Source: Evansella clarkii (GTDB lineage Bacteria; Bacillota; Bacilli; Bacillales; Salisediminibacteriaceae). From it: a stretch of 64,000 nucleotides of DNA. This document shows, piece by piece, positions 51,441-59,827 of the stretch; the first letter of the stretch is position 1, and every line of letters begins with the position of its first letter. The notes beneath the pieces are model-generated. The model was not told where the DNA came from, did no database searches, and was given only the letters and a program-made list of their open reading frames with translations. The stretch lies in assembly GCF_002019695.1 (NCBI RefSeq), contig NZ_KV917376.1:3528120-3592119 (forward strand). The letters run 5' to 3'. Both the position numbers and the translations under genes were made by a program.

Positions 51441-52153
51441 AATTCTCCTCCTTCGATAGAAGCACCTGCAAGGTCTCCGTTTACTCCTTTAAATGTTCTC
51501 TTTATCCAGAAACCGTACAAGAAGAAAAACACAGCATAGGCAGGAATGAGCAGTAACAGGTTTGGGAAAAAAATGAAGCAGCAAATTACCGGCACTGCAG
51601 CTATACCTGCATCTATGCTCGTAAGGTTCTTCTTCCATTCCCACGCTAAACCTTCTTTTTTCGCGCTTGGTATATACAGGAGAAGGAGTACAGCTGTCAG
51701 CCGGGAAAAAGCAGTAATTAATAAAAGTGCACTTGCGGCTTCTACAGATATTCCCAGTAGAAAATAAACAAACATGGTTTTCCAGGCAAGTAAAAAAAAT
51801 AAGGAGATAACCGCAAAACTTCCTGCATGGGGGTCCTTCATAATCTTCCATTTCTTCTCTAACGGAGCGTTAGAGCCCGCCGCGTCAGCTGCATCCATCC
51901 ACCCATCAAGGTGAAGGCCTCCTGTGAGCCAGACCCATAGAGAAACAATAAGCAGGGCGAGCATTGCCTGTGGCAGATACGGATAAAGAATATGCATAAC
52001 ACCAGCAATTATTAAACCGATTATTATCCCTACAACAGGGTAGTTTCTGAGCGCCCATCTGCTTGTTGCCTTATTCCACGGACAGGAAACCGGGACAGGC
52101 AGCCGGGAAAGAAATTGAACAGCGAGTAAAAATCCTAAGACAGCCTGCTTCAT
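51392..52153 (-). CDS. cobS: Cobalamin synthase
   Basis: A 253-residue membrane protein with six or seven helices. Leu-Ser-Arg-Leu-Pro-Val-Pro near residues 15-21, Gly-Gly-Leu-His-Leu-Asp-Gly-Trp-Met-Asp-Ala-Ala-Asp-Ala near 79-92 (metal-binding acidic motif), and Asp-Pro-His-Ala-Gly-Ser-Phe near 107-113 are diagnostic. It joins adenosylcobinamide-GDP and alpha-ribazole (or its phosphate) to give adenosylcobalamin at the membrane. It overlaps cobU by ATGA. A GAGGGAG ribosome binding site lies just before the ATG. Confidence 0.93.
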   Translation of the reverse strand: MKQAVLGFLLAVQFLSRLPVPVSCPWNKATSRWALRNYPVVGIIIGLIIAGVMHILYPYLPQAMLALLIVSLWVWLTGGLHLDGWMDAADAAGSNAPLEKKWKIMKDPHAGSFAVISLFFLLAWKTMFVYFLLGISVEAASALLLITAFSRLTAVLLLLYIPSAKKEGLAWEWKKNLTSIDAGIAAVPVICCFIFFPNLLLLIPAYAVFFFLYGFWIKRTFKGVNGDLAGASIEGGELWGLAVLWIYFSFVTG

Positions 52154-52701
52154 TTTTCTCCCTCTTTCCAGTATATTGGAATTCCTGCCGTCATCTGAAT
52201 GGCCTGGTCCGCGCCAGCTGCCGCGAGTTGATGAAGTTTCCCAAGATAATACATATATTTCTGCACAGTTTCCCCGTCCATTGGCAATCCCTCATTAACG
52301 TCATTCGATACGATAATTAAATCAAATCCCTTTTTTTTCGAAAGAGCTAGCCAATCGCAAACCACCTTTGTTAAGCCATTCAGGGAATAGTCCAGATCAA
52401 AAATCATATTGCTCAGCCAGACCGTTAAGCAGTCAAATAAAACCACGTCCCCTTTTTGCTTTTCCGACAAAAGCGGTACAATATCGTAAGGCTCCTCGAT
52501 CGTCGTCCATTGCTTACTTCTTCTCTCCTGATGTATGGCGATTCTTTGTTCCATCTCATTGTCAGACCGCCTGCTGCTTGCGATGTAATATAACTTCCCT
52601 TCGCTAAACCGATTTTTTAATATCATATGCTTAGTATAAGCCAGCTCCTCGGCATAGCTGCTTTTGCCGGAACGTGCTCCCCCTGATATGAAAACTATCA
52701 T
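52150..52701 (-). CDS. cobU: Adenosylcobinamide kinase/guanylyltransferase
   Basis: A 183-residue enzyme of the CobU family. P-loop Gly-Gly-Ala-Arg-Ser-Gly-Lys-Ser-Ser-Tyr-Ala-Glu (residues 7-18), Tyr-Tyr-Ile-Ala-Ser, and a catalytic His in Arg-Ile-Ala-Ile-His-Gln-Glu-Arg-Arg. A Trp-x-Thr-Ile-Glu-Glu-Pro and Leu-Phe-Asp-Cys-Leu-Thr-Val-Trp-Leu-Ser-Asn segment completes the core. It phosphorylates adenosylcobinamide and adds GMP. The C-terminus is less standard (Ser-Asn-Asp-Val-Asn-Glu-Gly). It overlaps cobD (ATGA) and cobS. Confidence 0.9.
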   Translation of the reverse strand: MIVFISGGARSGKSSYAEELAYTKHMILKNRFSEGKLYYIASSRRSDNEMEQRIAIHQERRSKQWTTIEEPYDIVPLLSEKQKGDVVLFDCLTVWLSNMIFDLDYSLNGLTKVVCDWLALSKKKGFDLIIVSNDVNEGLPMDGETVQKYMYYLGKLHQLAAAGADQAIQMTAGIPIYWKEGEK

Positions 52702-53783
52702 CGCTTTTCTCTCCAGTTACGCAGGACTTTCAGGAGTTCATTATTTTCCTGTTCCGAACGGATTGCAGCCCGGATATACCGGCCTTCCAGACCAGGGAAA
52801 TTATGAGTATGCCTCGTTAAAATACCGTTTTTAAATAAAAACTCAAATAATTCCTCCGTGCTATCCGGCGCTTTTGCATCCTGGAGTAAATAGAAATTAA
52901 CTTTCGAATCCGTAACAGAAAAACCCATCTCTCTAAGGCTGGTAAAAACTTTTTCAGATTCCTGTTCCAGCCACTTACGGGTTTTATCGAGAAATACTGT
53001 GTCCTCCAGCAAATCAGGAACCACAGCATCAGCCAGAGCATTAATGCTCCATGGCATCTGTTCTTCCTGCAGCTTCCCGGCCACTTCTTTACTCCCTATC
53101 ATATATCCAATTCGAAGACCTGGTATTGTATACATTTTCGTTAATGACCTGAGTACGATAAGATTTGGATAATGCGCCAAATGCCGGACGAGAGACGGCA
53201 CCTCCGCAGGGAGGAAATCAGCGAACGCTTCATCCACAACGATCATCGTACCAGTCGAAAGCCCTTTTTCCAGCAGGTTGATTATGCTTTCTTCCTGTAT
53301 CACTGTTCCTGTAGGGTTGTTCGGGCGGCACAAAAAAACTGCATCGGCCTGCCCAGCCTCTTTCAGGAGCTCTTCCATTGGCAGCTGAAAACCGTTTTGT
53401 TCCTTTAAAAAAACATTTTCAGTTTTGACATGATAGTGTCTGCAAGCTCTCTCATACTCTGAAAAAGCAGGCTGGACAATGATCGCCCTTCCCTTCTCAA
53501 ATAATTTAGCAGCAAGGAAAATCGCTTCCGCCCCTCCATTTGTGAGAAGAATTTGTTCCGCAGCCACTCCTTCATAGTCTGCAAGATACTTGGCGGACCG
53601 AGAATAAAATGGGTCAGGATAATAGGTAATCTTTTCATACATGTGATGGAGCTTGTTTTTCAGCCAGCCTGGAGGACCTAAAGGATTCAGATTGGCACTG
53701 AAATCGAGAACTTCTTTTTCTTCTTCTAAATTGAATAATTTTTTCATTGTCTGCGGCTGCCCGCCATGGCTAGGCCAGTTCAT
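52698..53783 (-). CDS. cobD: Threonine-phosphate decarboxylase
   Basis: A 361-residue PLP enzyme of aminotransferase fold I. It has Phe-Ser-Ala-Asn-Leu-Asn-Pro-Leu-Gly-Pro, Tyr-Pro-Asp-Pro, Leu-Thr-Asn-Gly-Gly-Ala-Glu-Ala-Ile, Arg-Pro-Asn-Asn-Pro-Thr-Gly, Asp-Glu-Ala-Phe (PLP Asp), and the Schiff-base Lys in Arg-Ser-Leu-Thr-Lys-Met. The C-terminal Arg-Ala-Ala-Ile-Arg is also present. It makes (R)-1-amino-2-propanol phosphate, the arm of the nucleotide loop. The start ATG lies six bases after GAGGTG; a TTG 11 codons upstream is inside a longer frame without such a signal. Confidence 0.92.
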   Translation of the reverse strand: MNWPSHGGQPQTMKKLFNLEEEKEVLDFSANLNPLGPPGWLKNKLHHMYEKITYYPDPFYSRSAKYLADYEGVAAEQILLTNGGAEAIFLAAKLFEKGRAIIVQPAFSEYERACRHYHVKTENVFLKEQNGFQLPMEELLKEAGQADAVFLCRPNNPTGTVIQEESIINLLEKGLSTGTMIVVDEAFADFLPAEVPSLVRHLAHYPNLIVLRSLTKMYTIPGLRIGYMIGSKEVAGKLQEEQMPWSINALADAVVPDLLEDTVFLDKTRKWLEQESEKVFTSLREMGFSVTDSKVNFYLLQDAKAPDSTEELFEFLFKNGILTRHTHNFPGLEGRYIRAAIRSEQENNELLKVLRNWREKR

Positions 53784-53796
53784 TGCTTTCACCTCA

Positions 53797-54792
53797 TTAT
53801 AGTCTGCCAGCTGCAAATACGATTACCAGCATAAGAAATATAAAACCGCTCCAGCCGCCGTGCATATACAGGACAGACTGCGGTATGTGGGAAGCCTCTA
53901 ATTTTTGAAGCGGCTCTCCCATTTTTGCCCGGTCTGATTTCCGGCCTCCATAGTAGTTTGTTCCTCCAAGCTGTACACCTGATAATCCAGCGACCATTGC
54001 TTCAGGCCATCCGCTGTTTGGACTCGGATGTTTTCGTGCGTCTCTCCATGTAATGTGCAAAGCATGCGATTTCAGCGAATTTTTAATAAAAATGGAAGCA
54101 GCCAGCATGCTTAATGCTGTCATTCTCGCCGGAAGCCAGTTGGCAATATCGTCAAGCCGGGCCGATGCCCAGCCAAAATTAATATACTGCTCGTTTTTAT
54201 ATCCTACCATGGAATCGAGTGTATTTACTGCCCGGTAAGCCATTGCCAGGGGGGCTCCGCCGATAATGGTCCAAAACAGTGGAGAAGTAACCCCATCCAC
54301 TGTGTTTTCAGCTACGGTTTCTACTGTTCCCCGGACAATTTCACTCTCCGGCAGGTTCGCAGTATCACGGCCGACAATCATACTTAAAGAGTGCCTCGCC
54401 TCTTCCAGGTTCCCTTCAGATAATGGCTTAAATACATCGTTAGCCGCCTTCTGAAGGCCATTTACTGCAATAGTTGTTGAAAGGAGATATATTTCTGTAA
54501 CAAAGCCAAGGGCAGGGTGAATCCAGTATGTGAGGAAAACGCCGGTGAAGCTCATACTGAATACTACCCCGATTACTGTGACAGTTAAAAGTATCCCTCT
54601 CCCTTTTCGAGATGCTCCATTATTCCATTTGCTCTCAAGGAGAGAGATGAGTTTACCAGTATATATGACTGGATGAGGAAGCCACCTGGGGTCGCCGATG
54701 ATAAGGTCAAGGACAATAGCAAGGAGTAGGAGCAAACTGATATATTCGAAAAAACTTAGCCACTGAAAGGAATGGAAGTGATAGAAAATCAT
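53797..54792 (-). CDS. cbiB: Adenosylcobinamide-phosphate synthase
   Basis: A 331-residue membrane protein. Leu-Asp-Leu-Ile-Ile-Gly-Asp-Pro-Arg-Trp-Leu-Pro-His-Pro-Val (residues 28-42), Arg-Asp-Thr, Thr-Val-Glu-Asn-type motif near Glu-Thr-Val-Ala-Glu-Asn-Thr-Val-Asp-Gly and Tyr-Arg-Ala-Val-Asn-Thr-Leu-Asp-Ser-Met-Val-Gly-Tyr (about 180-195) are diagnostic of CbiB/CobD membrane amidases. It attaches the aminopropanol phosphate to cobyric acid. It overlaps the preceding fused gene by ATGA. Confidence 0.93.
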   Translation of the reverse strand: MIFYHFHSFQWLSFFEYISLLLLLAIVLDLIIGDPRWLPHPVIYTGKLISLLESKWNNGASRKGRGILLTVTVIGVVFSMSFTGVFLTYWIHPALGFVTEIYLLSTTIAVNGLQKAANDVFKPLSEGNLEEARHSLSMIVGRDTANLPESEIVRGTVETVAENTVDGVTSPLFWTIIGGAPLAMAYRAVNTLDSMVGYKNEQYINFGWASARLDDIANWLPARMTALSMLAASIFIKNSLKSHALHITWRDARKHPSPNSGWPEAMVAGLSGVQLGGTNYYGGRKSDRAKMGEPLQKLEASHIPQSVLYMHGGWSGFIFLMLVIVFAAGRL

Positions 54793-56261
54793 TGATTTCC
54801 AGCCCTATTCAAGTATTTTTTCACAGCCTGATACGTAGCTTCGTAGACTATTCCGCCAATTGCTTTTCCAATTGCGGTTCCTGAACCTGCATAAGGCGTT
54901 TGTATTCCTTTTTGTGTCACACCTATGAGGAGGCTGTCTGTGGATGTGCCGGTGGCAAAAGTTCCTGTCTCAGGATCTTTTACCTGGAGATCCTGAAGTG
55001 CTTTCACTTTTCCTTCTGTAGCAGACATATAACTATTTACTAAAGCTCCGTCAGTAAAATGGGCATCCACAAATACCATTGTGTTGATAGTCCCCGTCCT
55101 TCTTTTTAACGCAGCGTTATTTTTCGCAGAAATATCAACTGCGTTTCCTGTACCGGCAGTTACCATGGCAAGGATATTCATTCCATCTTCATGCTTCCTC
55201 ATCAGCACCATGTCATCCAGCTTTACTGCCGTCATCATTGCAACAGCCTGTTCACAGGGAATGCCATCCTCTGCCATCCAGTTCCGGATATCCAATTCCG
55301 GTGTTGAACAATCATATCCCTTATCCACATGGTAATTACAGAAATGCGTCACCCATTCCAGCCCTTCTCCGGCCACACCGTTGGAAATTGTTCTTAACGG
55401 TTCGGAAAACTGGATGTGAATCAGCCTGTCATTTTGTGTTACCGAATAGCAGTGATGAAAGTTCACAGGTTCATGCTCAGTTTTATAATCAGGAGTCATT
55501 AAAAGCTGCGGTTTCGGAATCGTCGGATGAGACTGATTTTTCACCTGCACCTCATATACCTTCTGCAGCTGTCCTTCTTTTCGAAGTGTATTTACATCGC
55601 CTACCTCTAAAAATTTACCGTCATGGAGAAGGCCGATCCTGTCCGCATAAAGGGAAGCTACATTTAAATCATGGAGTATCGCGAAAATGGTCAGCTCTTT
55701 CGTCTGCTGCCACTCTTTTAATAAATCAATCATATGGAAGGTATGCTTTATATCCAGATGGTTTGTAGGTTCATCGAGGAGGAGGAGTTCAGGTTCCTGA
55801 GCGAGGGCTTTTGCTAACAGGACACGCTGCTTTTCTCCGCCGCTGATCATCCTGAACTGTTTTTTTTGAAATATTTTCGTATTTGTGATCTCCATAACAT
55901 TGTCGATAATCACTCGATCAGCTTTTGAAAGCTTTTTTAATACTCCTTTCTGGTGGGGATATCGGCCGAGGCTTATAATCTCTTCCACGGTGTAATCAAA
56001 AGACACATGGGCTTCCTGGGAGAGAACCGCAACCTTTTTCGCTTTTTCCAGTTTGGAAAGAGCAGCTACAGACTTTCCTTCTATTGTAATTTCTCCCTGC
56101 TTTAGAGGCACCTGCCCGTTGATCATTTTAAATAATGTAGTTTTACCGCTTCCGTTAGGACCAAGGAGAGCAAAAAACTCCCCCTTTTGAATCGTTAAAT
56201 CAATTCCTTTAATAACCAGGTCTTTCGAATAGCCCCCTGCAGCATTTTTTACTGAAAGCAT
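54789..56261 (-). CDS. BtuD-CbiZ fusion: corrinoid ABC ATPase plus cobinamide amidohydrolase
   Basis: A 490-residue fusion. Residues 1-255 are an ABC ATPase with Walker A Gly-Pro-Asn-Gly-Ser-Gly-Lys-Thr-Thr, signature Ile-Ser-Gly-Gly-Glu-Lys-Gln and Walker B Leu-Leu-Leu-Leu-Asp-Glu-Pro-Thr-Asn-His. Residues 270-485 are a CbiZ domain (Met-Met-Thr-Ala-Val, Thr-Ala-Gly-Thr-Gly-Asn-Ala-Val-Asp, and Thr-Gly-Thr-Ser-Thr-Asp) that cleaves the amide bond of adenosylcobinamide to yield adenosylcobyric acid. So import energy and remodelling sit in one polypeptide. The start ATG follows AGGAGG by ten bases and abuts the permease stop. Confidence 0.9.
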   Translation of the reverse strand: MLSVKNAAGGYSKDLVIKGIDLTIQKGEFFALLGPNGSGKTTLFKMINGQVPLKQGEITIEGKSVAALSKLEKAKKVAVLSQEAHVSFDYTVEEIISLGRYPHQKGVLKKLSKADRVIIDNVMEITNTKIFQKKQFRMISGGEKQRVLLAKALAQEPELLLLDEPTNHLDIKHTFHMIDLLKEWQQTKELTIFAILHDLNVASLYADRIGLLHDGKFLEVGDVNTLRKEGQLQKVYEVQVKNQSHPTIPKPQLLMTPDYKTEHEPVNFHHCYSVTQNDRLIHIQFSEPLRTISNGVAGEGLEWVTHFCNYHVDKGYDCSTPELDIRNWMAEDGIPCEQAVAMMTAVKLDDMVLMRKHEDGMNILAMVTAGTGNAVDISAKNNAALKRRTGTINTMVFVDAHFTDGALVNSYMSATEGKVKALQDLQVKDPETGTFATGTSTDSLLIGVTQKGIQTPYAGSGTAIGKAIGGIVYEATYQAVKKYLNRAGNQ

Positions 56262-56262
56262 A

Positions 56263-57348
56263 TCAGCCACCCCTCCTCCCAAGTCGTTCTCTAATTAATA
56301 AAAAGGCAAAAACCGGAGCGCCAATCAGCGCTGTAATTACACCGATGGGCAGTTCTTTTGGAGCTATAATCGTTCTTGCCAGCAAGTCGGCGAGAATGAG
56401 GAAAGCTCCTCCCGTGAACATGGATAACGGAAGCACATGCATATGGTTCGGACCTGTTACAAGCCGTACAAGGTGGGGGATAACGAGTCCAACAAAACCA
56501 ATTGCACCGGAGACGGCCACTGCGGAACCAGTGAGCAGTGAGGCTCCGATTAAGATCCACGTTTTCCCTCTTGTCACATTCACACCGATATTTTCTGCGG
56601 AGTCTTCACCAAGAGCAAGGGCGTTCAGTTCCCGGTAATGCTTTAGAAGTATTACAGTCCCGATAATCATGAAAGGAATGATGAGCTGTACATGGCTCCA
56701 CCCTCGCATTCCCACACTTCCGTAGAGCCAGTATATAATCTGGGTCATGGAGTCCCTGTCACCGAGCGCAATGATTAATGAAACAATGGAACTTATAAAG
56801 GCACTTACGATAATTCCAGCAAGTATTATCGTTTCTATCGCCAGACTTCTGCTGCTGAGCCTTACGAGCCCGAAGACGACGAGAAGGGCAGCAAACCCTC
56901 CAGCAATAGCGAATACCGGTAAAGTAAACGTGCCGAGCCCGCTAATACTGATACTGAAAAACAATACAATTACTGCTCCAAGAGAGGCACCTGAGGAAAC
57001 ACCGATTGTATAAGGATCAGCAAGAGGGTTTCTCAGGAGTCCCTGAAATGCTGCACCAGCTAACGCAAGGGATGCACCAACAAAAAAAGCGAGCAGAACT
57101 CTTGGCAGCCGGATATTCCAGATAATCATCTCCACGTTTGGTGCAATATCCTCATAAGAGAGTGTGTTAAAGGTGTTATTTATAATTATGTAAAAGATGT
57201 GAGGCACAGGGACGCTCACGCTGCTCACTAATATACCAAGGAGGGCTGTACAAAGTACAAACCCTCCGCTTAGTAAGTAAAACCAGAAGAACTTATTCGC
57301 CAAAAACTTCCGGATAAATAAGTTTTGCAAGTTCCTCCACTCCTTCAA
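56263..57348 (-). CDS. btuC: Corrinoid ABC transporter permease
   Basis: A 361-residue FecCD/BtuC-type permease with about ten helices. It shows Arg-Leu-Pro-Arg-Val-Leu-Leu-Ala-Phe-Phe-Val-Gly-Ala-Ser-Leu-Ala (about residues 79-94), Phe-Gln-Gly-Leu-Leu-Arg-Asn-Pro-Leu-Ala-Asp-Pro and Gly-Phe-Val-Gly-Leu-Val-Ile-Pro-His (about 280-288), the standard markers. Context (riboswitch, BtuF, CbiZ) makes the substrate a corrinoid rather than iron siderophore. The start is uncertain: the longest frame opens with TTG at 57348, inside btuF; TTG at 57330 or 57303 are alternatives. Confidence 0.87.
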   Translation of the reverse strand: MKEWRNLQNLFIRKFLANKFFWFYLLSGGFVLCTALLGILVSSVSVPVPHIFYIIINNTFNTLSYEDIAPNVEMIIWNIRLPRVLLAFFVGASLALAGAAFQGLLRNPLADPYTIGVSSGASLGAVIVLFFSISISGLGTFTLPVFAIAGGFAALLVVFGLVRLSSRSLAIETIILAGIIVSAFISSIVSLIIALGDRDSMTQIIYWLYGSVGMRGWSHVQLIIPFMIIGTVILLKHYRELNALALGEDSAENIGVNVTRGKTWILIGASLLTGSAVAVSGAIGFVGLVIPHLVRLVTGPNHMHVLPLSMFTGGAFLILADLLARTIIAPKELPIGVITALIGAPVFAFLLIRERLGRRGG

Positions 57349-58357
57349 TCAAACGAGGGCCCGGCCTTACTACTGTATCAGTATCTACATCAAAGATTTC
57401 TTCGTTTTTCACTGCAGAAACTTCCGCCCATCCGTCACGGGAGGCAACTTCCGCCTGAAGATCTTCTGTATGGTAAGTAGTAATGATGACATCTGGATTA
57501 AGAGTAACAATTTCCTCTTCCGTCAGCATAACCCAGCCTTCCTGGTCGGCTGCTGCGTTTTCTGCGTTGATAGATTCAAGCATTTCATGCATAAATGTCC
57601 CCTGGCCGGTTGTGAAAATGTCCGGAGCTGGAGAAACTTCAACCCATACTTTCTTTTTGTCAGTAATTTCCTCTGCTTTTTCTTTCAGTGTATTATGTCT
57701 TTCCTGCATATCTGCGATTACTGCTTCTGCTTCTTCTGAAGTTCCTGTGGCCTTGCCGACCAGCTCTATAGATTCATAAACTTCATCAAAACTAGATTTA
57801 TCACCGATAACAATGACATCCATACCTGCTTCTTCATACTGTTTTAAAATTTCTTCGTGGTTTTCATGGTGATATGTTGTTACAAGCACAATATCCGGCA
57901 GGAGGCTTAAAATTAATTCAGCATTCATGTCCTGTCCGCCCACTTTTTCAACGGATAAAGCTTCTTCCGGGTAATTACAGAAGTCAGATACACCGATCAT
58001 TTTATCTCCTAAACCGAGGGCATAAGAGATTTCTGTGTTGCTGGCCTGGATGGATATGATAGATTCCGGCTCTTCTTCAATCGTAATTTCCTTGCCTGCA
58101 TCGTCAATGATGGTTACCGGAAACGGGCCTTCTCCATCAACAGCGCCATCATTTGCACTATTATCCGGATCATTATTATTGTTTCCATTTTCTCCAGCTT
58201 CTTCATTCCCGTTTAATTCTGTCTCGGCAGCGTTTCCGCCGTCTTCTCCATTTACTGCCCCGCTCTGATCATTTGCTCCGCAGCCTGCCAGCAGTACTGC
58301 TGTAAAAAAAAGAATAATAGATAATAGGCCGAAGCGTTTGGTTATTTGTTTCCCCAT
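57293..58357 (-). CDS. btuF: Corrinoid-binding lipoprotein
   Basis: A 354-residue lipoprotein. Signal sequence with lipobox Leu-Ala-Gly-Cys at residues 23-26, then a 50-residue acidic Asn/Gly/Glu linker. A periplasmic-binding-protein fold follows (Val-Thr-Ile-Ile-Asp-Asp-Ala-Gly, Ile-Ser-Ile-Gln-Ala-Ser-Asn-Thr-Glu, Val-Gly-Gly-Gln-Asp-Met-Asn, Pro-Asp-Ile-Val-Leu-Val-Thr). It hands corrinoids to the BtuC permease. First gene of its unit, behind a B12 riboswitch and terminator. GGAGGAAC lies before the ATG. Confidence 0.88.
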   Translation of the reverse strand: MGKQITKRFGLLSIILFFTAVLLAGCGANDQSGAVNGEDGGNAAETELNGNEEAGENGNNNNDPDNSANDGAVDGEGPFPVTIIDDAGKEITIEEEPESIISIQASNTEISYALGLGDKMIGVSDFCNYPEEALSVEKVGGQDMNAELILSLLPDIVLVTTYHHENHEEILKQYEEAGMDVIVIGDKSSFDEVYESIELVGKATGTSEEAEAVIADMQERHNTLKEKAEEITDKKKVWVEVSPAPDIFTTGQGTFMHEMLESINAENAAADQEGWVMLTEEEIVTLNPDVIITTYHTEDLQAEVASRDGWAEVSAVKNEEIFDVDTDTVVRPGPRLIEGVEELAKLIYPEVFGE

Positions 58358-58383
58358 TTCTCAGTTCCTCCTCTTTTTTCCCA

Positions 58384-58416
58384 ACAAAAAAACGCTGTTT
58401 CCCTAGGAAAAGCGTT
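58384..58416 (-). terminator. Riboswitch-linked terminator before btuF
   Basis: On the minus strand AACGCT-TTTCC-TAGG-GAAAC-AGCGTT is followed by TTTTTTTG. It lies between the B12 riboswitch and the btuF start, where ligand-dependent transcription termination would act. Confidence 0.85.
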
Positions 58417-58536
58417 AAATGTAAAAATGCAGCTTAAGTACGCATATTCAGAAAAAGGCAATGCCGCAGACGGGCAGCCTGTTTGAACAGTTACTTGGCA
58501 CTTTAAACATCCTTTTCCCCGAAGGAGCTTAAAAAA

Positions 58537-58707
58537 CATCCAGGCAGGTCTCCTGACTTATGTATCATCGGTTGGCTGTACCTTCCCATGCTTTATGGCA
58601 CAGTGGTTTTCCTCAGCCTTCCTAAACATTTACAGTGGCGGGACCGTGTTGGATTTGCACCAACTTCCCTTTTCATCTTACATCTTGAGATGTAAGAAAC
58701 CTGGATG
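58537..58707 (-). ncRNA. Cobalamin riboswitch upstream of btuF
   Basis: The P1 arms CATCCAGG (58537-58544) and CCTGGATG (58700-58707) enclose the conserved core. On the minus strand this includes GGTCCCGCCACTG (about 58633-58645) and the B12 box AGTCAGGAGACCTGCC (58543-58558). High B12 should fold the aptamer so that the terminator at 58384-58416 forms and shuts off btuF-btuC-btuD::cbiZ and the rest of the unit. Confidence 0.93.
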
Positions 58708-58777
58708 ATTCTTTATTCGTTTTTTTTGCTCTGAGAACTATTATATGGCAGTATGTGCCAGTTGTAAACAAAAATCA

Positions 58778-59827
58778 TTAAGGCCTGTTTCTTTCCGCCA
58801 CCCCGGCTGAGGAAAATGTTGCCATTTGTTTCAATAGCCTGGAAGAAGCTTCTAATAGTGGAAATGCAAGTGCTGCCCCAGTTCCTTCTCCAAGGCGCAA
58901 TTGCAAATCAAGAAGAGGCTGCTTTTCCAGTATCCGGATCACTGTTTTATGGCCCGCCTCCTGGGAGTGATGTCCGATGATTAAGTAATCCTTTACATTC
59001 CCGCATAGCTTTACAGCCAGCAGTGCGGAAACAGAACTTATAAATCCATCTATCAGAACCGGTTTTCGCCTGCTGGCAGCTTCAAGTATTGCTCCTGTCA
59101 TGCCGGCGATCTCAAAGCCGCCCAGCTTCGATAAAATATCCAGAGGATCATCACGATCCGGCTTGCGCCTGCTTATCGCCTGTTCAATAATTCTCTGCTT
59201 ATGCTTTAATTGCTCCAGACTAAGTCCGGTGCCAGCACCTGTGAGCGTGCCTGGTTCTTCTCCGCTTATAACGGATAAAATAGCGCTGCTGCTCGTTGTA
59301 TTCCCAATCCCCATCTCTCCTGGAATGATACATTCAGCTCCTTTACTGATCAGCTGTCCGCCAATTTCCATGCCAGTCTTTATCGAGGCTTCAGCTTCCT
59401 CTTTACTCATAGCGTCTTCTTCTAAAAAATTTGCCGTTCCATAACACAATTTTCTGTTTATAAGTTTTTCATTACTTATGTCATTTGCTATTCCGATATC
59501 AACAACTTCCAACATAGCTCCTGTCTGTTCTGCGAGGACATTGATCGCTGCTCCCCCGTTAAGAAAATTCTGTACCATTTGAGCGGTAACCTCCTGGGGA
59601 TATGCAGATACTCCTTCCTTTGCGATACCGTGATCAGCGGCAAACACGATAATCCCGGGAGGCGTTACTTCGGGAAATCTGCTTGAAGTTATTTCACCAA
59701 GCTGTACTGCCAAATCTTCAAGTCTCCCTAAGCTTCCCTTTGGTTTCGTTAATGTATCTAAATAGGCACTGACTTCGTTGCCTGTTGTTTTATCTGCCGG
59801 TTTAATCCGGTTTATTGTATTTTTCAA
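58778..59827 (-). CDS. cobT: Nicotinate-nucleotide--DMB phosphoribosyltransferase
   Basis: A 349-residue CobT. Residues have Thr-Lys-Pro-Lys-Gly-Ser-Leu-Gly-Arg-Leu-Glu-Asp-Leu-Ala (N-terminal signature), Phe-Ala-Ala-Asp-His-Gly, Gly-Glu-Met-Gly-Ile-Gly-Asn-Thr-Thr, Gly-x-Gly-Thr-Gly, and a C-terminal Glu-Gly-Thr-Gly-Ala-Ala. The last motif contains the catalytic Glu. It makes alpha-ribazole 5'-phosphate. The start is TTG after GGGAGG; the longest frame begins earlier inside cobQ without such a signal. It overlaps cobQ by 26 bp and ends just before the next riboswitch. Confidence 0.9.
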   Translation of the reverse strand: MKNTINRIKPADKTTGNEVSAYLDTLTKPKGSLGRLEDLAVQLGEITSSRFPEVTPPGIIVFAADHGIAKEGVSAYPQEVTAQMVQNFLNGGAAINVLAEQTGAMLEVVDIGIANDISNEKLINRKLCYGTANFLEEDAMSKEEAEASIKTGMEIGGQLISKGAECIIPGEMGIGNTTSSSAILSVISGEEPGTLTGAGTGLSLEQLKHKQRIIEQAISRRKPDRDDPLDILSKLGGFEIAGMTGAILEAASRRKPVLIDGFISSVSALLAVKLCGNVKDYLIIGHHSQEAGHKTVIRILEKQPLLDLQLRLGEGTGAALAFPLLEASSRLLKQMATFSSAGVAERNRP

